The position numbers were made by a program, and so were the translations under genes. Source: Secundilactobacillus collinoides DSM 20515 = JCM 1123 (GTDB lineage Bacteria > Bacillota > Bacilli > Lactobacillales > Lactobacillaceae). Taken from it: 36,041 nt of DNA. The stretch is from NCBI RefSeq assembly GCF_001435975.1, contig NZ_AYYR01000008.1, forward strand, positions 1 to 36,041, read 5' to 3'. Positions 15,514 to 23,358 of this stretch are shown here, piece by piece; position 1 is the stretch's first letter, and every line of letters starts with the position of its first letter. Below the pieces are notes generated by a model. The model ran no database searches. It was given only the letters and a program-made list of their open reading frames with translations, and was not told where the DNA came from.

Positions 15514-16914
15514 TCACACTTGTTTCTGTTCACGCACAAACGTCAGTACAAATCGGGACCCAGTCGGCTTGTTATCCTGAACGGCAACGGTTGCCTCATT
15601 CAACGCTGCCAATTGTTTAACGATTGCCAGTCCGATTCCGTATCCAGCAACGCGTTTTGACCGTGACTGATCCGCCCGATAGAAACGGTCAAAAATTTTG
15701 TCCTTATCGGCGTCACTGATACCAATCCCTTGGTCAGCCACAGTCAGCACAACGTGTTCATCATCCGTTTGTGCCGCGCGGACGGTCACCGTCGAGCTAC
15801 TATCCGAGTATTTGCGTGCGTTATCGATCAGTGCCGTCAGCATCTGCTGAACCTGACCTGCGTTGGCGTGCAGTTGCAGTGTTTCCGGCAGCTCGGCCAC
15901 GACTTGCTGGCCATCCGCATACTGGGCGATCACAGTCTGGACGATCGGCACCAGATCAATCGTTGTCAACTGGGTCTCAGCCCTGTCCGAACGCGACAGT
16001 TCAAGCAGACTGGTAACTAGGCCCTGCATCTGCGAGGCTTCATCCTCAATGTAGTGGACTGAATCCGAAACAAGTTCCGGATGGTCGGTCGCGTGCTTCA
16101 GCAGCAATTCAGTGTGCCCCAAAATAACCGCAATTGGGGTTCGCAGTTCGTGGGAGGCATCCGAGATAAACTGCTGATTTTTTAAAATGGTGTCATTCAA
16201 AGAGGCCAGCAGGGTGTTAAAAGCATCGCCCAATTCTTGAACTTCCTGCGGGTTGGCAGGAACGGTCAGCGTTTCATGGTAGGACTGTTTCGGCTTTTGG
16301 ATGAGTGCCTGGGTCGAATCTGTCAGCGCCGTCAGCGGTTGGTTGAGCCGTTGCGACAATTTGGAAATAGTCCAGACACCGATGACCAAACTCAACACCA
16401 AGATAATAATCACAAGTTCCAGAATAACGACGAACATCCGCACGAGCCGATTTAAACTGAGCCAGACCGTGTAATGCATCGTAACTGGCTGACCGCGTAA
16501 CATGGTTTGCTTACTAGTCGTGGTGTGGTAGTAAATACCCACGCCCCGTCGATAAACGAAATGACTGCTGCCAAGAAATTTGTGTAATGGCTGGCTGATC
16601 AATTTGCGGGTGCCCTTCGTTGTGTGATGAAACAGCGTGGTGCCGTTACTCGTCGTGGTAAATTCGACGAAGGTTGCGTTGGTATCCACATCATAGTTAT
16701 TTTCCCAAAACCGCCACCGCACGTTACTGCCCGAAGTCGTATTTTTCAACGTTTGAATGACATCTTCGGAATAATCGCGCTTGTCCTCCAATAATCGATA
16801 GCCGACAAGGCTGATGATCGATAAGCTCGTCAGCATGACAATGATCACAATCATCACAGCATAGACCCTCGTAAATCGGGAAGCACTGGTGTAAGACTGC
16901 TGTTCAGTTGTCAT
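15514..16914 (-). CDS. Sensor histidine kinase (HAMP, HisKA, HATPase)
   Basis: A 466-residue kinase. TM1 is at about 17-38, an extracytoplasmic sensor of about 115 residues follows, TM2 is at about 157-181 and a HAMP linker comes next. The H-box FISDASHELRTP carries His255; downstream are the N-box LIDNARKYS, G1 ADQGIGI and G2 GYGIGLAIVK. The architecture resembles ArlS-like kinases. The start overlaps the response-regulator stop by 11 bases and has GAGG in front, so the pair is coupled. The input signal is unknown; the neighbouring LCP and metal ATPase genes suggest envelope or metal stress as possibilities only. Confidence 0.93.
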   Translation of the reverse strand: MTTEQQSYTSASRFTRVYAVMIVIIVMLTSLSIISLVGYRLLEDKRDYSEDVIQTLKNTTSGSNVRWRFWENNYDVDTNATFVEFTTTSNGTTLFHHTTKGTRKLISQPLHKFLGSSHFVYRRGVGIYYHTTTSKQTMLRGQPVTMHYTVWLSLNRLVRMFVVILELVIIILVLSLVIGVWTISKLSQRLNQPLTALTDSTQALIQKPKQSYHETLTVPANPQEVQELGDAFNTLLASLNDTILKNQQFISDASHELRTPIAVILGHTELLLKHATDHPELVSDSVHYIEDEASQMQGLVTSLLELSRSDRAETQLTTIDLVPIVQTVIAQYADGQQVVAELPETLQLHANAGQVQQMLTALIDNARKYSDSSSTVTVRAAQTDDEHVVLTVADQGIGISDADKDKIFDRFYRADQSRSKRVAGYGIGLAIVKQLAALNEATVAVQDNKPTGSRFVLTFVREQKQV

Positions 16915-17578
16915 TGGTCGACCTCATAGTGTAGCCGATTCCGCGAACCGTTTGGATGATGTCGTTGTTCGTGTCGCTGATTTTCTCACGCAGATGACGG
17001 ATATAAACATCAAGAATGTTGGTGCCCCCAGTGTAATCAGTTCCCCAGACCTGGTCCAGCAAATCATCACGGCTGACCACTTGATTGGTGTTTTTGACCA
17101 GCGCCAGTAACAGGTTGTATTCTCGCTGACTGAGTTGAATAAAGGTGTCATTTTTAACAACGGAGTGGGCCTTCGTGTCCAGCCGGATATCGTTGACCTG
17201 ATAACTGGCGCGTTCGTGACCACGCCGCAACACCACCCGGATACGTGCCAGCATTTCTTCCATTTTAAATGGTTTGGTAATGTAGTCATCGGCACCGTAA
17301 TCCAGGCCAGCCACCTTATCGCTGACGTAATCGCGGGCGGTCATCATAATTATCGGCACATCGTCTGTTTGGCGAATGCGCCGCAGCACGCCCAGCCCAT
17401 CCATCTTTGGCAGCATCCAATCCAGTAAGATCACATCAACTTGGGCGTTGTCTTGGTATATTTGCAGCCCCTCCAGCCCATCATAAGCAGTGAGCACCGC
17501 GTAGTTTTCAAATTGTAATTCCGTTTTTAAATAGGCGACCATTCCTGGTTCGTCTTCTATTACTAATACAGTTGGCAT
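16904..17578 (-). CDS. OmpR-family response regulator
   Basis: A 224-residue regulator: receiver domain with the acidic pocket IEDE (7-10), the phospho-acceptor Asp53 in LLDWMLPKMDG, the switch threonine in MMTARD and the lysine in TKPF; then a winged-helix DNA-binding domain with LSQREYNLLLAL, NILDVYIRHLREK and TVRGIGYTM. First gene of the operon with the kinase. It is divergent from the P-type ATPase at 17823 across about 245 bases in which I see no clear operator. Confidence 0.95.
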   Translation of the reverse strand: MPTVLVIEDEPGMVAYLKTELQFENYAVLTAYDGLEGLQIYQDNAQVDVILLDWMLPKMDGLGVLRRIRQTDDVPIIMMTARDYVSDKVAGLDYGADDYITKPFKMEEMLARIRVVLRRGHERASYQVNDIRLDTKAHSVVKNDTFIQLSQREYNLLLALVKNTNQVVSRDDLLDQVWGTDYTGGTNILDVYIRHLREKISDTNNDIIQTVRGIGYTMRSTNDN

Positions 17579-17822
17579 AGTCTGCCCCCTTTTTGATAAT
17601 CGTCCCTCATTATAGCTGATTTCTTCTTGCGGATGGTCAATCGAACATAAATGATACCCTTTCGCAACATAATTGTTTTATAGACACCTGTTCCGTAATT
17701 ATTCCTAACGGCGATTCACTGTTTATCTAATGTTGGCATGGCCGAGTGCCTTTCCTAGACCTGTTACGTTTATCACGAGATAATTAAGTCGTACCAAAAC
17801 ACACTTTATTGGGGGTGTTCTG

Positions 17823-19625
17823 ATGAACAAGCTAGCAAATTACAAACGACTCTGGATGGTCCTTATTGTGGGTATCCTCGCCTTTATCCTGGAATTCGGC
17901 GCCCACCAAAACGGGGTTGCACAGGTTTTAGTCACTGTGCTGGGGTCCCTGATTGCACTGTTAATGTTCGTGGACATGGTCAAAACCCTTCGGTCAGGCA
18001 AATTCGGCGTTGACCTATTGGCCATCACCGCAGTCATTGCCACGCTGGCCATTGGTGAATATTGGGCTGCGCTCATCGTACTCCTGATGCTGACCGGTGG
18101 CGACGCCCTGGAAGATTACGCCGCCAACAAAGCCAACTCTGACTTGAAGCAGCTGCTCGAACGGTCACCGCAAACCGCGCACTTGATTGGTGAAACGAAA
18201 AGGGACGTTGCCGTCAATGAGGTGCAAGTCGGCGACCGCTTGCTGGTCAAACCAGGCGAAGTGGTTCCTGTCGATGGCACCTTAGTCAGTGGCACGACGA
18301 TGCTGGACGAATCTTCTCTGACGGGGGAATCGCGCCCGGTCGACAAAGCGGTTGGTGATACCGCCATGTCTGGTTCAGTCAATGGTGATGCCGCCATCGA
18401 AATCGTTGCGGATCGTCAAGCCAAAGATAGTCAGTACCAGAATATCATTCGGTTAGTAAAGCAGGCTGAGGCGCAACCCGCCCATTTCGTCCGGATGGCT
18501 GACCGGTACGCGGTGCCATTTACCCTGCTGGCCTACGTGATTGCCGGAACTGCCTGGGCGATTTCCGGCAACCCGGAGCGGTTCGCGGAAGTCCTCGTGG
18601 TCGCGTCACCATGTCCGCTGATTCTGGCCGCGCCAATCGCCCTAGTCGCCGGTATGAGTCGGGCCAGCCAAAATGGGATCATCGTTAAGACTGGGACAAC
18701 GCTTGAAAAGTTGGCCAAAGTCAAAACGATTGCGTTTGACAAAACGGGGACGATTACCAAAGGGAATTTAACTGTCACCGATGTCGTGCCCGAAGACGGC
18801 ACCACTGAGACCCAGCTGCTGGCGCTGGCTGCGACTGCTGAACAGCAGTCCAACCACATCCTCGCCCGGGCCATCGTCGCTGCCGCGCCCGACCAGTTGC
18901 CCAATGCGGAAAATTTGACTGAGGTCACAGGCGGCGGTGTTCAAGCCACAATCAATGGGCAGGTGATCAAAGCTGGCAAAGCCGACTTTGTGATGCCGGA
19001 TAACAGTATTCAAAAAACGGGCGTCACGGCGGTATACGTTTCCGCTGATAACCACTATCTCGGCCACATTAGTTTTGCGGACGAACTGCGTCCGGAAGCC
19101 AAAACCACAATGACCGCACTGCACGGTTTAGGCATTGACCACCTGCTAATGATTTCTGGGGACCGGCGGCCGATCGCCGAAAAAATTGCCAAAGCTGTCG
19201 GTATCGATAACGTGAACGCTGAATGTTTGCCAAGCGACAAAATCAAAGTACTCGCCAACATTGCCCCTGAACAACGCCCCGTAGCCATGGTCGGTGATGG
19301 TGTCAACGATGCACCTTCCCTAGTCACCGCCGATGTCGGCTTGGCCATGGGTGCTAGCGGTGCCACTGCAGCCAGTGAATCCGCCGACGCCGTCATCATG
19401 AAGGACGACCTCGGTCGTGTGGTCTCCGCCACTAAAATTGCCCGCTACACTATGAAAATCGCCCGCCAAGCGGTCCTCATCGGGATCGCCATCTGTACGA
19501 TCCTGATGCTCATCGCCAGTTTCGGGGTTATTCCAACCATCATCGGCGCGCTGTTGCAAGAAGTCGTTGACACCGTCACGATTTTGTATGCATTGCGGGC
19601 TCGAAGTCAGCGAGCAGATGTCTGA
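17823..19625 (+). CDS. Heavy-metal P1B-type ATPase lacking metal-binding domains
   Basis: A 600-residue membrane pump. The actuator motif is TGES (167-170), the membrane metal motif SPCP (262-265), the phosphorylation site Asp306 in DKTGT, and the hinge GDGVNDAP (491-498). There is no N-terminal metal-binding domain. The SPC motif fits the P1B-4-like group (Co2+, Zn2+, Cd2+ or Fe2+ exporters) rather than CPC Cu+ or Zn2+ pumps. The usual HP dipeptide of the nucleotide domain is HI (His345), and the last membrane segment has QEVVDT where P1B-4 pumps often have HEGGT. A GGGGGTG ribosome site precedes the ATG. Metal specificity cannot be read from this. Confidence 0.9.
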   Translation: MNKLANYKRLWMVLIVGILAFILEFGAHQNGVAQVLVTVLGSLIALLMFVDMVKTLRSGKFGVDLLAITAVIATLAIGEYWAALIVLLMLTGGDALEDYAANKANSDLKQLLERSPQTAHLIGETKRDVAVNEVQVGDRLLVKPGEVVPVDGTLVSGTTMLDESSLTGESRPVDKAVGDTAMSGSVNGDAAIEIVADRQAKDSQYQNIIRLVKQAEAQPAHFVRMADRYAVPFTLLAYVIAGTAWAISGNPERFAEVLVVASPCPLILAAPIALVAGMSRASQNGIIVKTGTTLEKLAKVKTIAFDKTGTITKGNLTVTDVVPEDGTTETQLLALAATAEQQSNHILARAIVAAAPDQLPNAENLTEVTGGGVQATINGQVIKAGKADFVMPDNSIQKTGVTAVYVSADNHYLGHISFADELRPEAKTTMTALHGLGIDHLLMISGDRRPIAEKIAKAVGIDNVNAECLPSDKIKVLANIAPEQRPVAMVGDGVNDAPSLVTADVGLAMGASGATAASESADAVIMKDDLGRVVSATKIARYTMKIARQAVLIGIAICTILMLIASFGVIPTIIGALLQEVVDTVTILYALRARSQRADV

Positions 19626-19650
19626 GTTTCGTATTTCCGTTTGTGTGAGT

Positions 19651-19697
19651 TAAGTTTGTGCAGAAGGCCGTTGCATTCTGCACTTTGGCACGGCACA
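19651..19697 (-). repeat. Dispersed intergenic element, copy 4 (degenerate, inverted orientation)
   Basis: On the minus strand CGTGCCAAAGTGCAGAA and CCTTCTGCACAAAC resemble the conserved CCGTGCC...CCAGAAGG...TTGCACA order of the other copies. A small perfect palindrome (GTGCAGAA 19658-19665, TTCTGCAC 19676-19683) lies inside. The resemblance is partial. Confidence 0.45.
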
Positions 19698-19715
19698 GTG
19701 ACGGCTCACGAAAAT

Positions 19716-19754
19716 AAAAAACCACTCCCAGCGTATAAGAGGAGTGGTTTTTTT
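19716..19754. terminator. Bidirectional terminator between the metal ATPase and LCP-like genes
   Basis: AAAAACCACTCC pairs with GGAGTGGTTTTTT; T-runs occur on both strands. Confidence 0.9.
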
Positions 19755-19761
19755 ATCCAAT

Positions 19762-20397
19762 CTACTTGGTCAGTGCGGCGCTGATGGCTTGCTTAGCCGT
19801 GCTCAGGTGCCATGGTGTGACAAGTGACAGCGTTTGACCATTGGCAACTCGGGTCGCACCTTTCAAATCTTGGTGCTTAACGGACTGAGTGGCGGTCAGG
19901 TAGTCGCCGGTAACGGTCTTCAACTGACTTGCAGAAAGGCTGGTAGCTGTGTTGTGCTTCAACACGTCCAGCGCACCAACCTTAGTCAAATTTTTGGCCG
20001 TGTTTTCATTTGTAACAACGTACCCATCAACTGAAACACCCATCAAATCGCGAACCGTTTGAACGGCGGTCGTTGCACCACCAGCATCATAGGCAGTTGA
20101 TAGCGGCATCAGCGCATAGTTCTTGTAGCCACGGATCGTGGTCTCCTCGTTGTTTGGAATCTTGGTGAGCAATGTTTCTTTCTTATCAGGATTCAGCGAA
20201 ACAAGGGTCATGCTGGCTTGGGCTTTACCCTTTGCCGTTGTGCCGATGACCAGCACGTTCAACGGGTCATGGGCACTGACCTTCGTGCTGGCCGCCTGCG
20301 TTGGTTGCACATCTAGTTGATACCATGCAAACCCGACTCCGATCACCAACACTGCGACAATTGCCAAAAATGCTTTGTTCTTCAATACTTTAATCAT
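19762..20397 (-). CDS. Degenerate LCP-like extracytoplasmic protein
   Basis: A 211-residue exported or membrane-anchored protein: hydrophobic segment at 9-26, then PTQA-AS, a possible signal-peptidase site. The rest follows an LCP domain in outline: LNVLVIGTT near 47, TLVSLNPDKKETLLTKIP near 64-81, and a central segment with AVQTVRDLMGVSVDGYVVTN, which matches the helix-strand unit VxxxLgvpVDyyv of LCP enzymes. The pyrophosphate-binding arginines and aspartates are missing: no GxxRxD, IPNNE in place of IPRD, and no C-terminal RxRQ motif. It is probably non-catalytic. Start ATG 20397 behind AAAGGGGG. It could be a regulator or polymer-binding paralogue; this is inferred. Confidence 0.75.
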   Translation of the reverse strand: MIKVLKNKAFLAIVAVLVIGVGFAWYQLDVQPTQAASTKVSAHDPLNVLVIGTTAKGKAQASMTLVSLNPDKKETLLTKIPNNEETTIRGYKNYALMPLSTAYDAGGATTAVQTVRDLMGVSVDGYVVTNENTAKNLTKVGALDVLKHNTATSLSASQLKTVTGDYLTATQSVKHQDLKGATRVANGQTLSLVTPWHLSTAKQAISAALTK

Positions 20398-20536
20398 AAT
20401 TGAAACCCCCTTTAATTGATTACAGGAGTCATTCTGCACTTTTTTGGAAAAAATCGCGCCTGGAAATTTGGTAGTTGAAGAGCGTATCCGATTATTTATG
20501 AAACCGTTACAAAAACCGCTAACACAGGATTTTTTG

Positions 20537-20585
20537 AAAAAGAAAACCACCCTTAAATTTAGCAATTAGGTGGTTATTTTATGGA
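20537..20585 (-). terminator. Terminator after the LysR gene
   Basis: On the minus strand AACCACC pairs with GGTGGTT with an additional TAAATTTA in the loop, then TTTTCTTTTT. Bases 20586-20694 are AT-rich with no other feature seen. Confidence 0.75.
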
Positions 20586-20694
20586 TTATTGTCTAATATA
20601 ATGGTCAAATCTACTGTTAAACAACAGGTTATAAGCTATACCAAAAAGGTATCTCTAGTATTTCAAACAGGTTTGGCCAATCTGCCAGTCACCC

Positions 20695-21555
20695 TTAATC
20701 ATGAAACAGTTGAATAAACAACTTTAACAACGGACTCTTGGCGCTCGTCTTCGGCCAGATCAGTTTTACCTGAGTCCGCCAGCCGGCGTAGTTGACTGGG
20801 TGGACGGTCATGCCCATCCCGAGATATGCGACAGCAACCGACTCCGGTACCAACGCGATTCCCAGCTTGGTATTGGCTAATTGAACAGCCGTGCGCGCAT
20901 CGTCGCAATAACTGGCAATGAATGGCGTAATATGTGCTTCAAAGAAGGTTTGATTAAAGATATTTCGGAAACGGCGATAGATGATCAGCGGCAGGTCGTT
21001 AAGGTCGGCAATGGCAATGTTGGCTGAGAGCCCTTTGTCGTACGTATTGGGTACCACAGCCACCATTCGCTCCTCCATCAACGCCTGCTCCGTCATACCA
21101 GTTACTGAGAACGGTGTCCGGACAATGGCGGCGTCGATTTGATGCTTTTCAAGCCAGTCGATCAATTGATACGTGTGGCCTTCGCGCACAAGCAGCTGCA
21201 CATCTGGATAGTGCTGGGTCAGCTCTGCCAAACTGTTTGGTAAAACGCCCACGGCGGAAGAAATCATCCCCAGTTGCAATTTACCGGAAACGGCTGTCCC
21301 GAGAAAGCGGACTTGGTGGTCAGCCTGGTCCCGAAGCTGAATTAACTGGTCTGCGTAACTCAGCAATAAATTGCCAGCATCCGTGGGCGTCACGCCCTTG
21401 GCCCCGCGGTTCAATAATTGCACACCCAATTCCGCCTCAAGGTTAGCAATCTGCCTGCTTAACGGAGGTTGCGCCATATGTAATTGAATTGCCGCCTCAG
21501 TAAAACTGCCCGTTTGAACGATGGTTCTGAAATAAACTAGTTGTCGAAATTCCAT
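20695..21555 (-). CDS. LysR-family transcriptional regulator
   Basis: A 286-residue LTTR: N-terminal helix-turn-helix (QLVYFRTIVQTGSFTEAAIQLHMAQPPLSRQIANLEAELG), linker helix and a periplasmic-binding-protein-like co-inducer domain. It starts 24 bases after the MarR gene stop (AGGGGA ribosome site), so both regulators are probably one transcript. It is close to the divergent AEC carrier, suggesting control of organic acid transport or metabolism, but its effector is unknown. Confidence 0.9.
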   Translation of the reverse strand: MEFRQLVYFRTIVQTGSFTEAAIQLHMAQPPLSRQIANLEAELGVQLLNRGAKGVTPTDAGNLLLSYADQLIQLRDQADHQVRFLGTAVSGKLQLGMISSAVGVLPNSLAELTQHYPDVQLLVREGHTYQLIDWLEKHQIDAAIVRTPFSVTGMTEQALMEERMVAVVPNTYDKGLSANIAIADLNDLPLIIYRRFRNIFNQTFFEAHITPFIASYCDDARTAVQLANTKLGIALVPESVAVAYLGMGMTVHPVNYAGWRTQVKLIWPKTSAKSPLLKLFIQLFHD

Positions 21556-21579
21556 GTCCGTCCCCTGCTTTCTGCGGCA

Positions 21580-22011
21580 TCATCGTTGCTGTGAAATAAT
21601 CACCTGGTACAGTTTTTCCATGTCGGCTTGGGTTTTATCCGGGTCGTCAATATCAGCTGCCGCAAACAAATTCTGCCACCACTTGGACAAAACTTTTTGC
21701 AGTCCTTGAACCGTTTTCTGACCTGTTGGTGTCAGGTCGATTACTCGTCGGCGAGCATCGGCCGGGTCCACCTGCTGAGTCACCTGCCCCTTCTCTTCTA
21801 AGCTGCGCATGTGCCGGGTGACGATACCGGAATCCAGGACCATTTTGGACGCCACGTCACGCTGGCTGATCCCGGCATTATCATGAATAAACAATAAAAT
21901 ATCGCCCTCAGTTGGGCCGACACCAAACTGTGCAAATTGAGAATTGATTTCTAATTTAGACTGTCGGTACACACCGGCTATGTATTTACTTGCAAAATAT
22001 AACGGAGCCAT
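21580..22011 (-). CDS. MarR-family transcriptional regulator
   Basis: A 143-residue winged-helix regulator with the recognition helix around SKMVLDSGIVTRHMRSLEEKG and the wing DPADARRRVIDLTPTG, where the Asp-Arg contact is characteristic. It is divergent from the AEC transporter; the 166-base gap carries three matching TGACA/TGTCA palindromes, one of them adjoining its own TATACT -10. Autoregulation and control of the transporter are the natural inference. Confidence 0.9.
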   Translation of the reverse strand: MAPLYFASKYIAGVYRQSKLEINSQFAQFGVGPTEGDILLFIHDNAGISQRDVASKMVLDSGIVTRHMRSLEEKGQVTQQVDPADARRRVIDLTPTGQKTVQGLQKVLSKWWQNLFAAADIDDPDKTQADMEKLYQVIISQQR

Positions 22012-22030
22012 GTTCTCACGCCTTTCATCT

Positions 22031-22110
22031 TGACATTGTCAGTATAGCACACCTACAATGAAGCTATATTCACTGACAAGTCAGCTAGTTTACATTATCT
22101 GACATGTCAG
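22031..22110. promoter_or_regulatory. Three palindromic MarR operator sites
   Basis: TGACATTGTCA (22031-22041), CTGACAAGTCAG (22073-22084) and CTGACATGTCAG (22099-22110). The same inverted half-site (TGACA/TGTCA) occurs three times in 80 bases between divergent genes. Site 1 abuts the minus-strand -10 TATACT. Confidence 0.8.
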
Positions 22111-22177
22111 TCATGCATCACCTATAAGGGTATCTTGGGTTGCCAAGATGCGCAACTGTTTCAAAGGGAGCACCAAA

Positions 22178-23092
22178 ATGAACATTTCCATATTACTCAC
22201 GCAGATTGGCATCATTGCCGCACTGATTATTACCGGCATCGCCATCAAGCGTGAGGGCTTTCTCAGCGGCTTTAACGTGTCGAACCTCACGAACATCCTG
22301 CTGTATGTCGTTTCCCCGTGTCTGATCATCAACTCGTTTGAAATGCCGTTCTCGACAAAGTATCTCAATGAACTACTGATGATCGTCATTGCGCTGGTCG
22401 TCTTCTACGTCATTGAGATCACTGTCACCGATGTTTTGTTCCATCGCGTAACCAGCCCAAAAACGCAGCGGGTCCTCAAATTTGCCAGCATTTACTCCAA
22501 CGCCGGCTTCATGGGACTGCCACTGGTTCAAGCACTTTTCGGCAGCAAAGGCGTTTTCTTCGCTTCGGTGTCACTCGCCATCTACAACATCTTCAACTGG
22601 ACCCACGGCATCAGCCTGTTTCAAAAACAGGCCAACCGCCGCGACACACTGATGAAACTGGTCAAGAATCCGAACTTGTGGGCCGTCGTTGTTGGGCTCA
22701 TGATCTTCATCGGTAACCTTACTTTACCGCAGCCGGTCAACGAATTCTTGAAGGATATCAGTGCTATCAACACCCCGCTGGCCATGTTTGTTGTTGGTGC
22801 CAGCCTGATCGAGGTGCGCTTCAGCAAACAAACACTCAACGCGTCTTTGTGGCTCTCGCTGGCGTTGCGCAACCTCTTTTTTCCGGTGGTGATGATTATC
22901 TTGCTCAAATTGCTGGGTGTAACTGGAATTGGTGCTTTGGCGACGATTCTCATGGCCGCCTGTCCCACTGCCAGCCTGATCGTGCTTTTTTCCGTTCAGT
23001 ACAAGTCGGACACCGCGCAGGCAATTCCATTGTTTGGCATTTCGACGCTGGGCTGTTTGATCACCCTGCCGTTAATCTATGCACTGATTTAA
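22178..23092 (+). CDS. AEC-family (auxin efflux carrier/malate permease type) transporter
   Basis: A 304-residue polytopic protein with about ten TM helices in two halves, typical of AEC carriers; bacterial members move malate, malonate or other organic acids. The helix with SIYSNAGFMGLPLVQALFG is the conserved N-terminal-half signature, and FVVGASL and AACPTASLIVLFSVQY mark the second half. Start ATG 22178 after AAAGGGAG; an upstream in-frame ATG at 22148 has no ribosome site. Probably controlled by the divergent MarR regulator. Confidence 0.88.
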   Translation: MNISILLTQIGIIAALIITGIAIKREGFLSGFNVSNLTNILLYVVSPCLIINSFEMPFSTKYLNELLMIVIALVVFYVIEITVTDVLFHRVTSPKTQRVLKFASIYSNAGFMGLPLVQALFGSKGVFFASVSLAIYNIFNWTHGISLFQKQANRRDTLMKLVKNPNLWAVVVGLMIFIGNLTLPQPVNEFLKDISAINTPLAMFVVGASLIEVRFSKQTLNASLWLSLALRNLFFPVVMIILLKLLGVTGIGALATILMAACPTASLIVLFSVQYKSDTAQAIPLFGISTLGCLITLPLIYALI

Positions 23093-23156
23093 ACCATTTC
23101 GCCTTTTAAAATGGCTAGTAAAATAAAGTGAGACAAGCAGTATTTTTGCCTCCAGA

Positions 23157-23217
23157 ATATAAGTGCCCCTAGCTGATAATCCCGAACTCGGATCACTCTA
23201 GCTAGGGGCACTTATAT
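23157..23217. repeat. Large perfect inverted repeat downstream of the AEC gene
   Basis: Eighteen bases at 23157-23174 are perfectly complementary to 23200-23217 (core AGTGCCCCTAGCT), with a 25-base loop and outer CCAG/CTGG pairs. No U-run follows on either strand, so it is not a standard terminator. Confidence 0.75.
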
Positions 23218-23227
23218 GGCCTGGATT

Positions 23228-23343
23228 CTTTCCAGCCAACCAAGCAGAAACGAGTTCCACAAACCAAAGACTTGCACAGAAACGGACTATGTTACAAAAT
23301 CCAAGCCGGATTTTCTAACATAGTCCGTTTCTGCTCCAGTCCA
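23228..23343 (+). repeat. Dispersed intergenic element, copy 5 (complete, with hairpin)
   Basis: The left flank GCAGAAACGAGTTCCACAAA and CTTGCACA matches copies 1-3. A hairpin follows: 23278-23302 pairs with 23308-23332 with one mismatch, loop AAGCC, then TGCTCCAGTCC. Relative to copy 2 the flanks (TTGCACA, TGCTCCA) and the loop (CCAAGCC) are conserved while both stem arms are changed in complementary fashion. Confidence 0.8.
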
Positions 23344-23358
23344 TAACCGCTCTCTTTG

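Noticed and set aside
19651-19697. Rho-independent terminator for the metal ATPase
   Set aside because: The palindrome has no T-run; the real terminator lies at 19716-19754.
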